A stretch of DNA of 45,771 bases. Origin: Oscillospiraceae bacterium. Its GTDB lineage: Bacteria; Bacillota; Clostridia; Oscillospirales; Ruminococcaceae. Both the position numbers and the translations under genes were made by a program. Of this stretch, positions 34,008 to 42,529 are shown in pieces. The notes under the pieces were generated by a model. The model saw only the letters and a program-made list of their open reading frames with translations. It was not told where the DNA came from and did not search any database. The DNA lies in contig JAEDGE010000001.1 of NCBI GenBank assembly GCA_016297675.1, forward strand, positions 1 to 45,771, given 5' to 3'. The stretch's first letter is position 1, and each line of letters begins with the position of its first letter.

Positions 34008-35255
34008 ATGAATTCTGGTAGTATTGCATTTGTAATTATTTGTGCAGCTTTGGTATTTTTTATGACACCGGGCTTGTCTTATTTTTATGGCGGTTTGGTT
34101 CGTCGTAAAAATGCGGTAAACACGATGTTTGCCTCTGTGATTACGATTGGTATAGGAATTGTAATGTGGGTATTGTTCGGATATTCTCTTTCCTTTGGAA
34201 CGGATCACTTTGGTATAATTGGTGATTTTAGTTGGTTGGGACTGGAAGGTGTGTCCAAGACTGAACCATATGTGGAAGGACAACAAATACCAAATATGGT
34301 GTTTTGTCTGTTTCAAATGATGTTTGCTGTCATCACACCAGCATTGATTACAGGTGCGGTTGCTGGAAGAATGCGGTTTAAGTCTTTATTTTTCTTCATT
34401 ATTTTCTGGAGTATTATCGTTTATTATCCAATGGCACATATGGTATGGGGTGATGGTGGATTTTTAGCAAAAATTGGTTCTGTCGATTTTGCTGGAGGAA
34501 ATGTTGTACATATTAGTTCTGGTGTTTCTGCATTATTACTTTGCATTTTACTTGGGAAACGATATGACTATACAAGAACAAATTATAGAATTCATAATAT
34601 TCCATTCGTAGCAATGGGTTCGTTTATCCTGTTATTTGGTTGGTTTGGGTTTAATGCTGGTTCTGCATTGGCGGCAGATGGTTTGGCAGCACATGCCTTC
34701 ATCACCACAGCAGTTTCTTCTGCAGCTGGTATGCTTTCTTGGATGCTTTGTGATGTAATTGCAGATAAAAAACCGACTTTTGTTGGTGCTAGCACAGGTT
34801 TGGTTGCTGGTTTGGTTGGTATCACACCGGGGGCAGGATTTGTACCAATTTGGGCGGCTATTATCATTGGATTTACAACCTCTCCAATTTGCTTCTTTAT
34901 GATTTCTTTTGTAAAGAAAAAACTGGGTTATGATGATGCATTGGATGCGTTTGGATGCCATGGAATTGGTGGTATCTGGGGCGGTATTTGTACTGGTTTG
35001 TTCACAAGGTCATCTATTAATGACATTGGACAGGGAAATGGTCTTTTCTTTGGTGATACGAAGTTGTTTTTGATGCAGTTAGTGAGCATTGTTATCACGA
35101 TTGCAGTTGCAGTTGTTGGCACATTAATCTGTTATGCGTTGACAAAATTAGTAAGTGGTGGACGGATTCGAGTAGATGAACGAACAGAACGTGCTGGTTT
35201 GGATCGTGCAGAACATGGTGAATCTGCTTATCCGTCCTTTACAGGATTAGACTAA
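34008..35255 (+). CDS. amtB: Ammonium transporter (Amt family)
   Basis: Membrane channel/transporter for ammonium. The 415-residue hydrophobic protein has about eleven membrane helices. The family segments are FFMTPGLSYFYGGLVRRKN near the N-terminus, the first pore histidine in YPMAHMVWG, FIHLISSG-like sequence (here VVHISSGVSALLL), and the second pore histidine in FGCHGIGGIWGGI. GAGGAGGACAAAATCA precedes ATG 34008; an in-frame start six codons earlier is not supported. It is paired with a P-II protein gene 20 bases downstream, the classic amtB-glnK pair, so uptake is expected to be gated by nitrogen status. Confidence 0.95.
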   Translation: MNSGSIAFVIICAALVFFMTPGLSYFYGGLVRRKNAVNTMFASVITIGIGIVMWVLFGYSLSFGTDHFGIIGDFSWLGLEGVSKTEPYVEGQQIPNMVFCLFQMMFAVITPALITGAVAGRMRFKSLFFFIIFWSIIVYYPMAHMVWGDGGFLAKIGSVDFAGGNVVHISSGVSALLLCILLGKRYDYTRTNYRIHNIPFVAMGSFILLFGWFGFNAGSALAADGLAAHAFITTAVSSAAGMLSWMLCDVIADKKPTFVGASTGLVAGLVGITPGAGFVPIWAAIIIGFTTSPICFFMISFVKKKLGYDDALDAFGCHGIGGIWGGICTGLFTRSSINDIGQGNGLFFGDTKLFLMQLVSIVITIAVAVVGTLICYALTKLVSGGRIRVDERTERAGLDRAEHGESAYPSFTGLD

Positions 35256-35275
35256 ACAGGAGGAGAGACATCATA

Positions 35276-35632
35276 ATGATTATCAAAGTAGAAGCAATTA
35301 TTCGCGAAGAGAAGCTGCAAGATGTATTGGATGCACTCGCAGAAATGAATGTACATGGTGTTACTTGCTATCAAGTTATGGGATGTGGCACGCAACGTGG
35401 AATGAAAAGTTATGTGCGTGGACATCAGGAAGTAGAAATTCATATGCTTCCAAAGATTAAGCTGGAAATTTTAGTTTCATCAGAAGAATGGGAACAAAAG
35501 ACAATGGAAACCATTCAAAAGGCAGCCTATACAGGTAATATTGGAGATGGTAAAATCTTTAGTTATGATGTGCGAAATGCGATGCGAATTCGAACGAAAG
35601 AAACTGGTCCCGGTGCAATTCAACCAGAATGA
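35276..35632 (+). CDS. glnK: P-II family nitrogen regulatory protein
   Basis: Trimeric signal protein that binds ATP/ADP and 2-oxoglutarate and plugs AmtB. The 118-residue protein shows IIKVEAIIREEKLQDVLDAL, the B-loop AAYTGNIGDGKIFSY and C-loop RIRTKETGPGAI. The T-loop (about 37-55, GCGTQRGMKSYVRGHQEVE) keeps Y46 but has no tyrosine at the position of E. coli Tyr51, so uridylylation is unlikely. This loop is like clostridial P-II proteins linked to amtB. It starts 20 bases after amtB behind AGGAGGAG. A terminator follows. Confidence 0.93.
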   Translation: MIIKVEAIIREEKLQDVLDALAEMNVHGVTCYQVMGCGTQRGMKSYVRGHQEVEIHMLPKIKLEILVSSEEWEQKTMETIQKAAYTGNIGDGKIFSYDVRNAMRIRTKETGPGAIQPE

Positions 35633-35649
35633 TTAGAATATACTGCAAT

Positions 35650-35683
35650 AAAAAGACTGGTTCAAAAGGAACTGGTCTTTTTT
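35650..35683 (+). terminator. Terminator after glnK
   Basis: AAAAGACTGGTTC pairs with GAACTGGTCTTTT over 13 bases including two G-T pairs, with a short A-rich loop and a T run. Confidence 0.85.
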
Positions 35684-35685
35684 GC

Positions 35686-35715
35686 TTGACGATATGCAAG
35701 AAAACATGTTATAAT
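35686..35715 (+). promoter_or_regulatory. Promoter of trmO-cobT-cbiC-cobO
   Basis: TTGACG at 35686-35691 and TATAAT at 35710-35715, 18 bases apart, directly after the glnK terminator. The leader is about 25 bases, too short for a riboswitch. Confidence 0.78.
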
Positions 35716-35745
35716 AAATAAAAATCATGTAGGAGGGATCTGCTT

Positions 35746-36447
35746 TTGCATATTATCGCACATATTGAAAACGCTTTTCAAACAAAATTTGGAATTCCAC
35801 GCCAAAGCGGTCTGGTTCCTTCTTTGCAATCCAAGATTGTTTTTGAACCATTATACCGTAATCCGGATGCATTTCGCGGTTTAGAAGATTATTCTCATAT
35901 CTGGCTGATTTGGCAGTTTTCTGATGCCATTCGGGAGAACTGGTCTCCTACTGTGCGTCCACCACGGCTTGGTGGGAATCAAAGAATGGGCGTGTTTGCA
36001 ACCCGTTCCCCATTTCGTCCAAATCCAATTGGACTTTCTGTTGTTCAGCTTGATCGAATTGTATGGAATGAATCTGATTCCCCTGTGCTATATGTTAATG
36101 GTGCAGATTTAATGAATGGGACTCCTATCTATGATATCAAACCATATCTTCCGCATATTGACAGTTATCCAGAAGCAAGTGGCGGATTTGCCTTGCAAGT
36201 TGCAGATCATGCCTTGCAAGTTGTTTTTCCACAACATTGGTTGTCACAGGTACCAGTGGAGTTACAGCAGGCATTGCGTGAACTTTTATCACAAGATCCC
36301 AGACCATCCTATCAAAATGACCCGAATCGTGTATATGGATTCTATTTCGCAGATTTGGAAATCCGATTTACTGTGCAAGAAGATATTTTAACAGTTTGCA
36401 GCATAACAAAACAAACAGAAGACTACAAAGGAGAATATGCAAAATGA
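35746..36447 (+). CDS. trmO: TrmO/TsaA-like tRNA t6A37 N6-methyltransferase
   Basis: SAM-dependent methyltransferase family that methylates N6 of threonylcarbamoyladenosine-37 in tRNA-Thr in E. coli. The 233-residue protein has the beta-barrel domain with DYSHIWLIWQF, PPRLGGNQRMGVFATRSPFR (quoted up to 20) and PNPIGLSVVQL, then a C-terminal extension with DPNRVYGFYFADLEIRF. The start is TTG at 35746 with AGGAGGG eight to nine bases upstream; no in-frame ATG is available. It overlaps cobT by ATGA and heads a small corrinoid group. That pairing may be chance, or reflect a family member with a different methyl acceptor. Confidence 0.88.
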   Translation: MHIIAHIENAFQTKFGIPRQSGLVPSLQSKIVFEPLYRNPDAFRGLEDYSHIWLIWQFSDAIRENWSPTVRPPRLGGNQRMGVFATRSPFRPNPIGLSVVQLDRIVWNESDSPVLYVNGADLMNGTPIYDIKPYLPHIDSYPEASGGFALQVADHALQVVFPQHWLSQVPVELQQALRELLSQDPRPSYQNDPNRVYGFYFADLEIRFTVQEDILTVCSITKQTEDYKGEYAK

Positions 36448-37502
36448 TGCTATCAGAATTATGCAATACAATACAGCCATTAGATGAACAAGCTATGAGA
36501 ATGGCACAGAAACGATGGGATCAGATTGCAAAACCGTTGCATAGTCTTGGAAGATTGGAAGAAATGATTGTGCAGCTTGCTGGGATTCATAGAACAGCAG
36601 ACTTGCAACTGAGAAAAAAAGCTGTTTTAATTTTTTGTGCAGACAATGGCATTGTAGCAGAAGGAGTAACACAAACAGGACAGGAAGTAACAGCAACTGT
36701 TACAGAAAATTTTACAAAGGGACTTGCCACCATCAATACCATGGCAGCTGTTTGTGATGCAGATGTCTTTCCAATTGATATTGGAATCGCCAAAGATATG
36801 CAGTGTGCGGGGTTGGATGTTCGGAAAGTCGCTTATGGAACAAAAAATTTTGCAAAAGAGCCAGCAATGACACGAACAGAAGCAGAACGTGCGATTTTAA
36901 CTGGAATAGAACTGGTAAAAGAAAAGAAGCTACAGGGATATAATCTTATTATCACAGGAGAGATGGGAATTGGAAACACCACTACTTCCAGTGCAGTATT
37001 TTCTGTTTTATCTGGTTTGTCCCCAGAGATGGTTACCGGAAGAGGAGCTGGTTTATCCAGTGAAGGTCTGCATCGAAAAATAAACTTGATTCAACATGCA
37101 ATTACAAAATATCAGCCAAATCCAAAAGATATATTAGATGTACTTTCTAAAGTAGGAGGATTTGATCTTTGTGGAATGATGGGGGCATTTCTTGGTGGTG
37201 CAATTTATCGAATCCCCATTTTGATTGATGGTTTTATTTCAGCGGTTGCAGCAAATTGTGCTGTTTACTTTGCACCGCTTTGCAGAGATTTTCTCTATGC
37301 AACACATTGTTCTGCGGAACCGGCTGGGAAATTGGCACTGGATGCAATTGGGATGCAGGCGTATTTAGAATGCGGAATGTGTCTGGGTGAGGGAACCGGT
37401 GCTGTAATTGGTGCGAAATTATTTGATTTTGCTTGGGCAGCCTACGCAGAAGTGGCTGATTTTCATGCTGCCCATGTGATTCCTTATCAACCATTGCAAT
37501 GA
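36444..37502 (+). CDS. cobT: Nicotinate-nucleotide--dimethylbenzimidazole phosphoribosyltransferase
   Basis: Forms the alpha-ribazole 5'-phosphate lower base from nicotinate mononucleotide and a base. The 352-residue protein shows AKPLHSLGRLEEM, FCADNGIVAEGVTQTGQEVT (20 residues), GEMGIGNTTTSSAV and the catalytic glutamate in CGMCLGEGTGAV. AAAGGAG lies 10 bases before ATG 36444, which overlaps the trmO stop; the following codon is also ATG. No dimethylbenzimidazole synthesis gene (bza or bluB) is nearby, so the lower base may be imported or made elsewhere. Confidence 0.95.
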   Translation: MMLSELCNTIQPLDEQAMRMAQKRWDQIAKPLHSLGRLEEMIVQLAGIHRTADLQLRKKAVLIFCADNGIVAEGVTQTGQEVTATVTENFTKGLATINTMAAVCDADVFPIDIGIAKDMQCAGLDVRKVAYGTKNFAKEPAMTRTEAERAILTGIELVKEKKLQGYNLIITGEMGIGNTTTSSAVFSVLSGLSPEMVTGRGAGLSSEGLHRKINLIQHAITKYQPNPKDILDVLSKVGGFDLCGMMGAFLGGAIYRIPILIDGFISAVAANCAVYFAPLCRDFLYATHCSAEPAGKLALDAIGMQAYLECGMCLGEGTGAVIGAKLFDFAWAAYAEVADFHAAHVIPYQPLQ

Positions 37503-37517
37503 TTGGAGAGTTTACAT

Positions 37518-38156
37518 ATGCATCAAAAAATAGGACTGGAAAAACCAATGGAGATTGAAAAAAAAAGTTTTTCCATCATAGAGAGACATCTACAACATGT
37601 TTCATTACCGGAAGCAGAATATAGTATTTTAAAGAGAGTGATTCATACAACAGCTGATTTTGATTATGTGGAGAATCTTACCTTTTCAAAAGGTGCTGTT
37701 TCTATCGCACTGAGAGCCTTACAAAATGGAGCAGATATTGTAACAGATACAAATATGGCATATGCTGGAATTCATAAATCCGCATTGCAGACGTTAGGCG
37801 GAACGGTACATTGTTTTATGGCAGATGCTGATGTTGCAAAAGCAGCGAAAGAACGTGGTGTTACAAGAGCAATGGTTTCTATGGAAAAGGCATGTACGCT
37901 GCAAAAAGAGTTGATTTTTGCCATTGGCAATGCACCGACTGCTTTGATTCGGCTGACAGAATTGATAAAAGAACAAAAAATTCAGCCAAAATTGATTATT
38001 GGTGTACCAGTTGGATTTGTTAATGTGATAGAAGCAAAAAATATGATTTTAGAGGGCAGCACGCCATATATTGTTGCAAAAGGGAATAAGGGAGGAAGCA
38101 ATGTTGCAGCAGCCATTTGCAATGCGTTGCTTTATCAACTGATCACTCGAGATTAA
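37518..38156 (+). CDS. cbiC: Cobalt-precorrin-8X methylmutase
   Basis: Moves the C11 methyl group to C12 to give cobyrinic acid. The 212-residue protein has the catalytic H43 in VIHTTADFDY, then DTNMAYAGIHKSAL, AIGNAPTALIRL and GVPVGFVNVIEAK, all CbiC hallmarks. ATG 37518 has GGAGAG seven bases upstream; a TTG at 37503 overlaps that site. This is the only corrin-ring step of the pathway missing from the large operon at 12745-27236, so the two clusters depend on each other. Confidence 0.95.
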   Translation: MHQKIGLEKPMEIEKKSFSIIERHLQHVSLPEAEYSILKRVIHTTADFDYVENLTFSKGAVSIALRALQNGADIVTDTNMAYAGIHKSALQTLGGTVHCFMADADVAKAAKERGVTRAMVSMEKACTLQKELIFAIGNAPTALIRLTELIKEQKIQPKLIIGVPVGFVNVIEAKNMILEGSTPYIVAKGNKGGSNVAAAICNALLYQLITRD

Positions 38157-38178
38157 AAAATCAAAAGGAGTATGCTGA

Positions 38179-38694
38179 ATGATACACATTTATTGTGGAG
38201 ATGGAAAAGGAAAAACCACCGCTGCTGTTGGTTTGGCTGTTCGCTGTGCTGGTGCTGGTGGCACTGTGCTGTTCTATCAATTCATGAAGCCGGAAACCTC
38301 TAGCGAACGGATCGCTTTACAGCAAGTAAATAGAATAACAGTACTGTCAGGATATGCTATTCATAAATTTTCTTTTCAGATGCAGCCGCAGGAAAAAGAG
38401 GCAGCTGCAAAAGGGTATCAGGAACAGCTTTCTATTTTACTGGATATGGTCAGACATGGTGCATATACCATGTTAGTTTTAGATGAAATCATGTCTTGTA
38501 TTTCCGCTGGTTTTCTGACTATAGAAATGGTACTGCATTTTCTACGCGATTTGCCGAATGCATTGGAAGTAGTTCTAACTGGTAGAGATCCAGATGTACG
38601 TTTGCTGGAACAGGCAGATTATATTTCTGAAATTCAAAATAGAAGACATCCCTTTGAAAAGCAGATTACAGCCAGAAAAGGAATTGAATTTTAA
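38179..38694 (+). CDS. cobO: Cob(I)yrinic acid a,c-diamide adenosyltransferase
   Basis: ATP:corrinoid adenosyltransferase of the CobA/BtuR/CobO family, which attaches the 5'-deoxyadenosyl group to reduced cobalt. The 171-residue protein has a P-loop GDGKGKTTAA at residues 7-16, VLFYQFMK, LVLDEIMSCISAG and VVLTGRDPD. ATG 38179 follows AAAAGGAG with good spacing. It ends the trmO-cobT-cbiC-cobO group. Confidence 0.94.
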   Translation: MIHIYCGDGKGKTTAAVGLAVRCAGAGGTVLFYQFMKPETSSERIALQQVNRITVLSGYAIHKFSFQMQPQEKEAAAKGYQEQLSILLDMVRHGAYTMLVLDEIMSCISAGFLTIEMVLHFLRDLPNALEVVLTGRDPDVRLLEQADYISEIQNRRHPFEKQITARKGIEF

Positions 38695-38704
38695 TGGAAA
38701 TTGC

Positions 38705-38733
38705 TTTACAATTGGAATCGGATATGATATAAT
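38705..38733 (+). promoter_or_regulatory. Promoter upstream of cobC-hem cluster
   Basis: TTTACA at 38705-38710 and TATAAT at 38728-38733 with a 17-base spacer, beginning 11 bases after the cobO stop. It drives a leader that meets a terminator before cobC. Confidence 0.78.
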
Positions 38734-38793
38734 AAAGATTACCTTTTATCGAAACGAAAAGAAGGATAATTTCTACAAGCATTCTATTTTGGG

Positions 38794-38828
38794 TGCCCAT
38801 TTTTCTTTGAATGGGTGTTTTTATTTTT
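38794..38828 (+). terminator. Terminator/attenuator in the cobC leader
   Basis: TGCCCATT pairs with AATGGGTG around an 8-base loop, followed by TTTTTATTTTT. It ends cobO read-through. Because a promoter lies upstream at 38705 it may also attenuate cobC-hem. The stretch between (about 38740-38793) can form a small hairpin, CCTTTT with AGAAGG. Confidence 0.75.
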
Positions 38829-38850
38829 GATATAGAAAGAAGCAGAGATA

Positions 38851-39432
38851 ATGCAATTGCTTTTTCTTCGTCATAGCTTAACAAACGGCAACTTAGAACA
38901 TCGGTATATTGGCTGTCGAACAGATGAACCACTTTGCTCTGATGGCATTGCTTTGATTGATCGACAAGCTCCTATTTTACAAAGATATAAACCAGATTTA
39001 TTATTTGTAAGTCCGATGATACGATGTCGAGAAACGGCATCAAGAATATTTCCAAACCTTTTTCAAATAATTGTACCAGATTTCAGAGAATGTGATTTTG
39101 GGCAGTTTGAAGGAAAAAATTATCAGGAGCTTTCTGATCATCCTGCTTATCAAGCATGGATTGATAGTGGTGGGACACTGCCATTTCCAGAAGGGGAATC
39201 CAGAGAAGATTTTGTTGTTCGTACTTGTAAATCGATTTCTGCTATTGTACAGGAAAATACAGCAGATCGGATTGCAATTATTGCACATGGCGGTACAATG
39301 ATGTCTATTTTATCTGTATATGAAATACAAGGAAAAGATTATTTTGACTGGAATATCCCACATTGTACTCCTTTTTTCTGTGATGTTTTGAAAAAAAATC
39401 CGCTGCAATTGCAGTGGAAGGAGATGAAATAA
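38851..39432 (+). CDS. cobC: Alpha-ribazole phosphatase-like histidine phosphatase
   Basis: Histidine phosphatase superfamily member, probably removing phosphate from alpha-ribazole phosphate or adenosylcobalamin phosphate. The 193-residue protein has LFLRHSLTNGN at the N-terminus, where the family normally has RHG; the phosphohistidine H8 is kept but glycine is serine. RYIGCRTDEPLC, SPMIRCRETA, ECDFGQFEGKNYQEL with its acid residue, and the second histidine in IAIIAHGGTM complete the site. CobC is assigned by the RYIG...TDEPL pattern and the corrinoid neighbours. A different phosphatase role cannot be excluded. Confidence 0.82.
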   Translation: MQLLFLRHSLTNGNLEHRYIGCRTDEPLCSDGIALIDRQAPILQRYKPDLLFVSPMIRCRETASRIFPNLFQIIVPDFRECDFGQFEGKNYQELSDHPAYQAWIDSGGTLPFPEGESREDFVVRTCKSISAIVQENTADRIAIIAHGGTMMSILSVYEIQGKDYFDWNIPHCTPFFCDVLKKNPLQLQWKEMK

Positions 39433-39435
39433 CAA

Positions 39436-40647
39436 ATGTATTTGCAAATGGCAGGGTTGGATCATCATACGGCATCCACTGCACAGCGGGAAGCATTTTC
39501 TTTTTCAAAAGAAAAACAAAAAACGATTCTCAAAAGCTTAAAATCATCTGGAATTTGTGCTGTTTTACTGAGCACCTGCAACCGTACGGAGTTATATCTT
39601 TCTGGAATAGAACCTTGCCAGCCAATACCGTTGTTGATGCAATATGCGAATATATCGGGAATAGATGCAACTGTTTTTTATGAAAAGTTCGAACAGGAAG
39701 CAGCATTGCATTTAATAGAGGTGGCTTGTGGTCTGCACTCGCAGGTATTGCATGAAGAACAAATTGTGACACAAGTTAATCAGGCAATCTGTAATGCCAG
39801 AATGCTGCACACATCTAATGCTGTATTAGATACCTTATTTCGGATAGCTGTTTCTGCTGGGAAATATGCCTTGACGCATATTTCTGATAAGTCTGTACCA
39901 CTTTCGCTTTCTGAAAAGGCAGTACGTTGTGTAGAACAACAATATGGCAGTCTGGAATATGCGTCTTGCCTTGTCATTGGAAATGGAAAAATGGGACAGC
40001 TTGCTGCAGAGCAGCTATTACAGCGTGGCAGCAAGGTATATATTACACTGCGTTCCTGTCATAATGGAAACAGTGTGGTTCCGTTCGGTGCAATTCCGGT
40101 TCCATATGAATCACGTTTACAATATTTAGAAAAATCAGAAATTGTCATCAGTGCGACAAGAAGTCCGCACTATACGATTACAGCAGAACAACTGCAGGCA
40201 GTACAACACAAACCAAAATATTTAATCGATTTGGCATTGCCAAGGGACATTGCAGAAGATTGCAAGCAGGTAGAAGATGTTTGCTGTTGGAACTTGGATG
40301 ACTTTTCCGAACCAACAGAGCAAAAACTTGCATTGCAGTCTGCATTACAGGATGTTGCAGAAAAATATATAAATGACTTTCAAGCTTGGTGTCAGTATCG
40401 CAATGCCATCCCACATATTACAGAATTAAAAGAACTAATAACTGCCAATTTGATGCATAGTACTACCTTAGCCACAGCAAGAGAACAGAAAGATGTGGAT
40501 GCAGCTGTTCAAATAGCGGTACAGCGTACGGTTGAGCTGCTTTTAGGCGGTATGCGAGAGAATGTCACACCGGATTTGATTGCAGGATGCTGTAAGAAAA
40601 TCGAATCACATACCAGATTGCCAAAAAAGGCGGTGAAACAGTCATGA
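39436..40647 (+). CDS. hemA: Glutamyl-tRNA reductase
   Basis: NADPH-dependent reduction of glutamyl-tRNA to glutamate-1-semialdehyde, the entry to tetrapyrroles by the C5 route. The 403-residue enzyme has the catalytic C48 in LLSTCNRTELYLSG, LHEEQIVTQV, a nucleotide-binding LVIGNGKMGQLAAEQLL, ISATRSPHYTI and LIDLALPRDI. GAAGGAGATGAAATAACAA precedes ATG 39436, and the gene follows cobC after 3 bases. It overlaps hemC by ATGA. Confidence 0.95.
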   Translation: MYLQMAGLDHHTASTAQREAFSFSKEKQKTILKSLKSSGICAVLLSTCNRTELYLSGIEPCQPIPLLMQYANISGIDATVFYEKFEQEAALHLIEVACGLHSQVLHEEQIVTQVNQAICNARMLHTSNAVLDTLFRIAVSAGKYALTHISDKSVPLSLSEKAVRCVEQQYGSLEYASCLVIGNGKMGQLAAEQLLQRGSKVYITLRSCHNGNSVVPFGAIPVPYESRLQYLEKSEIVISATRSPHYTITAEQLQAVQHKPKYLIDLALPRDIAEDCKQVEDVCCWNLDDFSEPTEQKLALQSALQDVAEKYINDFQAWCQYRNAIPHITELKELITANLMHSTTLATAREQKDVDAAVQIAVQRTVELLLGGMRENVTPDLIAGCCKKIESHTRLPKKAVKQS

Positions 40648-41576
40648 AAGAAACCTGCATTCGGATCGGCAGTCGTGCCAGCCGGCTTGCAGTGTTGCAA
40701 AGCGAATGGATTATGCAGCAAATTCATTGCATTGCACCAGATGTTCGATTAGAGTTGGTAACGATGAAAACCACTGGTGATAAAATTTTACAAAAAACAT
40801 TGGATCAAATCGGTGGGAAGGGACTTTTTTTAAAAGAACTGGATGCCGCTTTGCTTGCTCATCAGGTAGATCTTTGTGTGCATAGTTTAAAAGATGTACC
40901 AATTGCAGAAAATCCACTTTTACCAATTGGAGCTTATTCCAAGAGGGCAGCACCCAATGATGTGTTGGTATTGCCAAAAGGCGTTTCACTTTCTGATTGG
41001 GATTCCAGTACTCCTATTGGCTCTGCTAGCAGTAGGAGAACACTACAATTTCAATTACGATATCCATCCTGTCAAGTTCGTCCAGTGCGTGGAAATGTAT
41101 TGACAAGATTGGAAAAACTCGACAACGGAGAATATAGTGCCTTGATTTTAGCAGAGGCTGGATTGGAACGGTTGCACTTATGTGACCGTATTTCTTATCG
41201 GTTTCTCCCGACAGAGATGGTGCCAGCGGCTGGGCAGGGTATTCTGGCGATTCAGGGAAGAGCTGGAGAATATGCAGATTTATTAGAAAAGTTGAATGAT
41301 AAAGCGGCTGCTCTTTGTGCAAAAACAGAACGTGCTCTTTCAAAGGCATTGAATGGAGACTGCACCGCTCCAATTGGTGCATATGCAGACTTACAGGGAA
41401 CAACAATACAGTTGTATGGATTTTATGCGGAAAGTGGAAAAACAGCAAAGGAACAGTGCTGTGGAAATCCTACACAAGCGATACAGTTGGCAGAACAACT
41501 GGCAGTAAAACTGAAGAAAAATGTGCAGAAAAAGGAAGCGATAGAATGGAACTCATCCAACGGCCACGTAGGCTGA
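40644..41576 (+). CDS. hemC: Porphobilinogen deaminase (hydroxymethylbilane synthase)
   Basis: Joins four porphobilinogens into hydroxymethylbilane. The 310-residue enzyme has IGSRASRLAVLQS, GGKGLFLKELDAALL, DLCVHSLKDVP, IGSASSRRTLQF, VRPVRGNVLTRL and the dipyrromethane-cofactor cysteine C240 in LNGDCTAPIGAYA. It shares 4 bases with hemA and its 3' end overlaps hemB by 31 bases. Confidence 0.96.
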   Translation: MKETCIRIGSRASRLAVLQSEWIMQQIHCIAPDVRLELVTMKTTGDKILQKTLDQIGGKGLFLKELDAALLAHQVDLCVHSLKDVPIAENPLLPIGAYSKRAAPNDVLVLPKGVSLSDWDSSTPIGSASSRRTLQFQLRYPSCQVRPVRGNVLTRLEKLDNGEYSALILAEAGLERLHLCDRISYRFLPTEMVPAAGQGILAIQGRAGEYADLLEKLNDKAAALCAKTERALSKALNGDCTAPIGAYADLQGTTIQLYGFYAESGKTAKEQCCGNPTQAIQLAEQLAVKLKKNVQKKEAIEWNSSNGHVG

Positions 41577-42529
41577 GAAGCAGTGCATTATTACGCAGTA
41601 TGGTACGGGAAACACGTATTTCTGCGGACACGTTAATTTATCCGATATTTGTGGTAGAAGGAACAAACCGTAAGGAAGAAATTGATACCATGCCGGGACA
41701 ATATCGCTGGAGTATTGACTGTTTGGGGGAAGTATTACAATCTGCTGTAGATGCTGGTGTACACAGTGTTTTGTTATTTGGAATTCCAGCAGAAAAAGAT
41801 GCAATCGGAAGCAGTGCATGGGCAGAAAACGGCATTGTGCAGCAGGCAATTCGCTATATCAAGCAGCATTTTCCGCAACTATATGTAATTACTGATGTTT
41901 GTATGTGTGAATATACCTCTCATGGACACTGTGGTATTCTTTGTGGGGAAACCGTTGACAATGATAAAACGCTGGAAGTACTGGCAAAAACAGCATTGTC
42001 TCATGTACAAGCAGGGGCAGATATGGTCGCACCATCTGATATGATGGATGGCAGAGTGGGGAAAATTCGGACAGTATTGGATGAACATGGTTTTTGTAAT
42101 GTTCCAATTATGGCGTATTCTGTAAAATATGCTTCTGCTTTTTACGGACCGTTTCGAGATGCTGCGGATTCTGCACCGACATTTGGTGATCGAAAAGGCT
42201 ATCAAATGGATCCACACAATGCCAGAGAAGCGATTCGAGAAGCGGAATTGGACATACAGGAAGGTGCAGATATTCTTATGGTAAAACCGGGATTGGCATA
42301 TCTGGATGTGCTGCACACATTGAAAGAACGTTTTTCCCAGCCAGTTGCATTGTATAGTGTTAGTGGAGAATATGCCATGATCAAAGCGGCTGGCATGGCA
42401 GGTTATGTGGATGAAGCAGCTTTAATTTGTGAATCTGCGGTTTGCATGTATCGGGCAGGGGCAGACTTGCTGATTACTTATTTTGCACGGGAACTGGCAC
42501 AATTCATACGGGAAGGGAGAATCGGATAA
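41546..42529 (+). CDS. hemB: Delta-aminolevulinic acid dehydratase (porphobilinogen synthase)
   Basis: Condenses two 5-aminolevulinates to porphobilinogen. The 327-residue enzyme carries zinc-site cysteines C119, C121 and C129 in DVCMCEYTSHGHCG, APSDMMDGRVG, Schiff-base lysines K194 in YSVKYASAFYGPF and K247 in LMVKPGLAYLD, and YSVSGEYAMIKAA near the end. The cysteine set marks a zinc-dependent form. ATG 41546 has AAGGAAG about 7 bases upstream; an in-frame reading from 41315 lies inside hemC. Confidence 0.96.
   Translation: MELIQRPRRLRSSALLRSMVRETRISADTLIYPIFVVEGTNRKEEIDTMPGQYRWSIDCLGEVLQSAVDAGVHSVLLFGIPAEKDAIGSSAWAENGIVQQAIRYIKQHFPQLYVITDVCMCEYTSHGHCGILCGETVDNDKTLEVLAKTALSHVQAGADMVAPSDMMDGRVGKIRTVLDEHGFCNVPIMAYSVKYASAFYGPFRDAADSAPTFGDRKGYQMDPHNAREAIREAELDIQEGADILMVKPGLAYLDVLHTLKERFSQPVALYSVSGEYAMIKAAGMAGYVDEAALICESAVCMYRAGADLLITYFARELAQFIREGRIG

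Noticed and set aside
38734..38793. Purine-riboswitch-like TTTCTAC in the cobC leader
   Set aside because: The other conserved loops and helices of the purine aptamer are missing; gene context does not fit.
41315..41545. Upstream extension of hemB
   Set aside because: Lies inside hemC in another frame and adds no HemB-like sequence; the ribosome site supports 41546.
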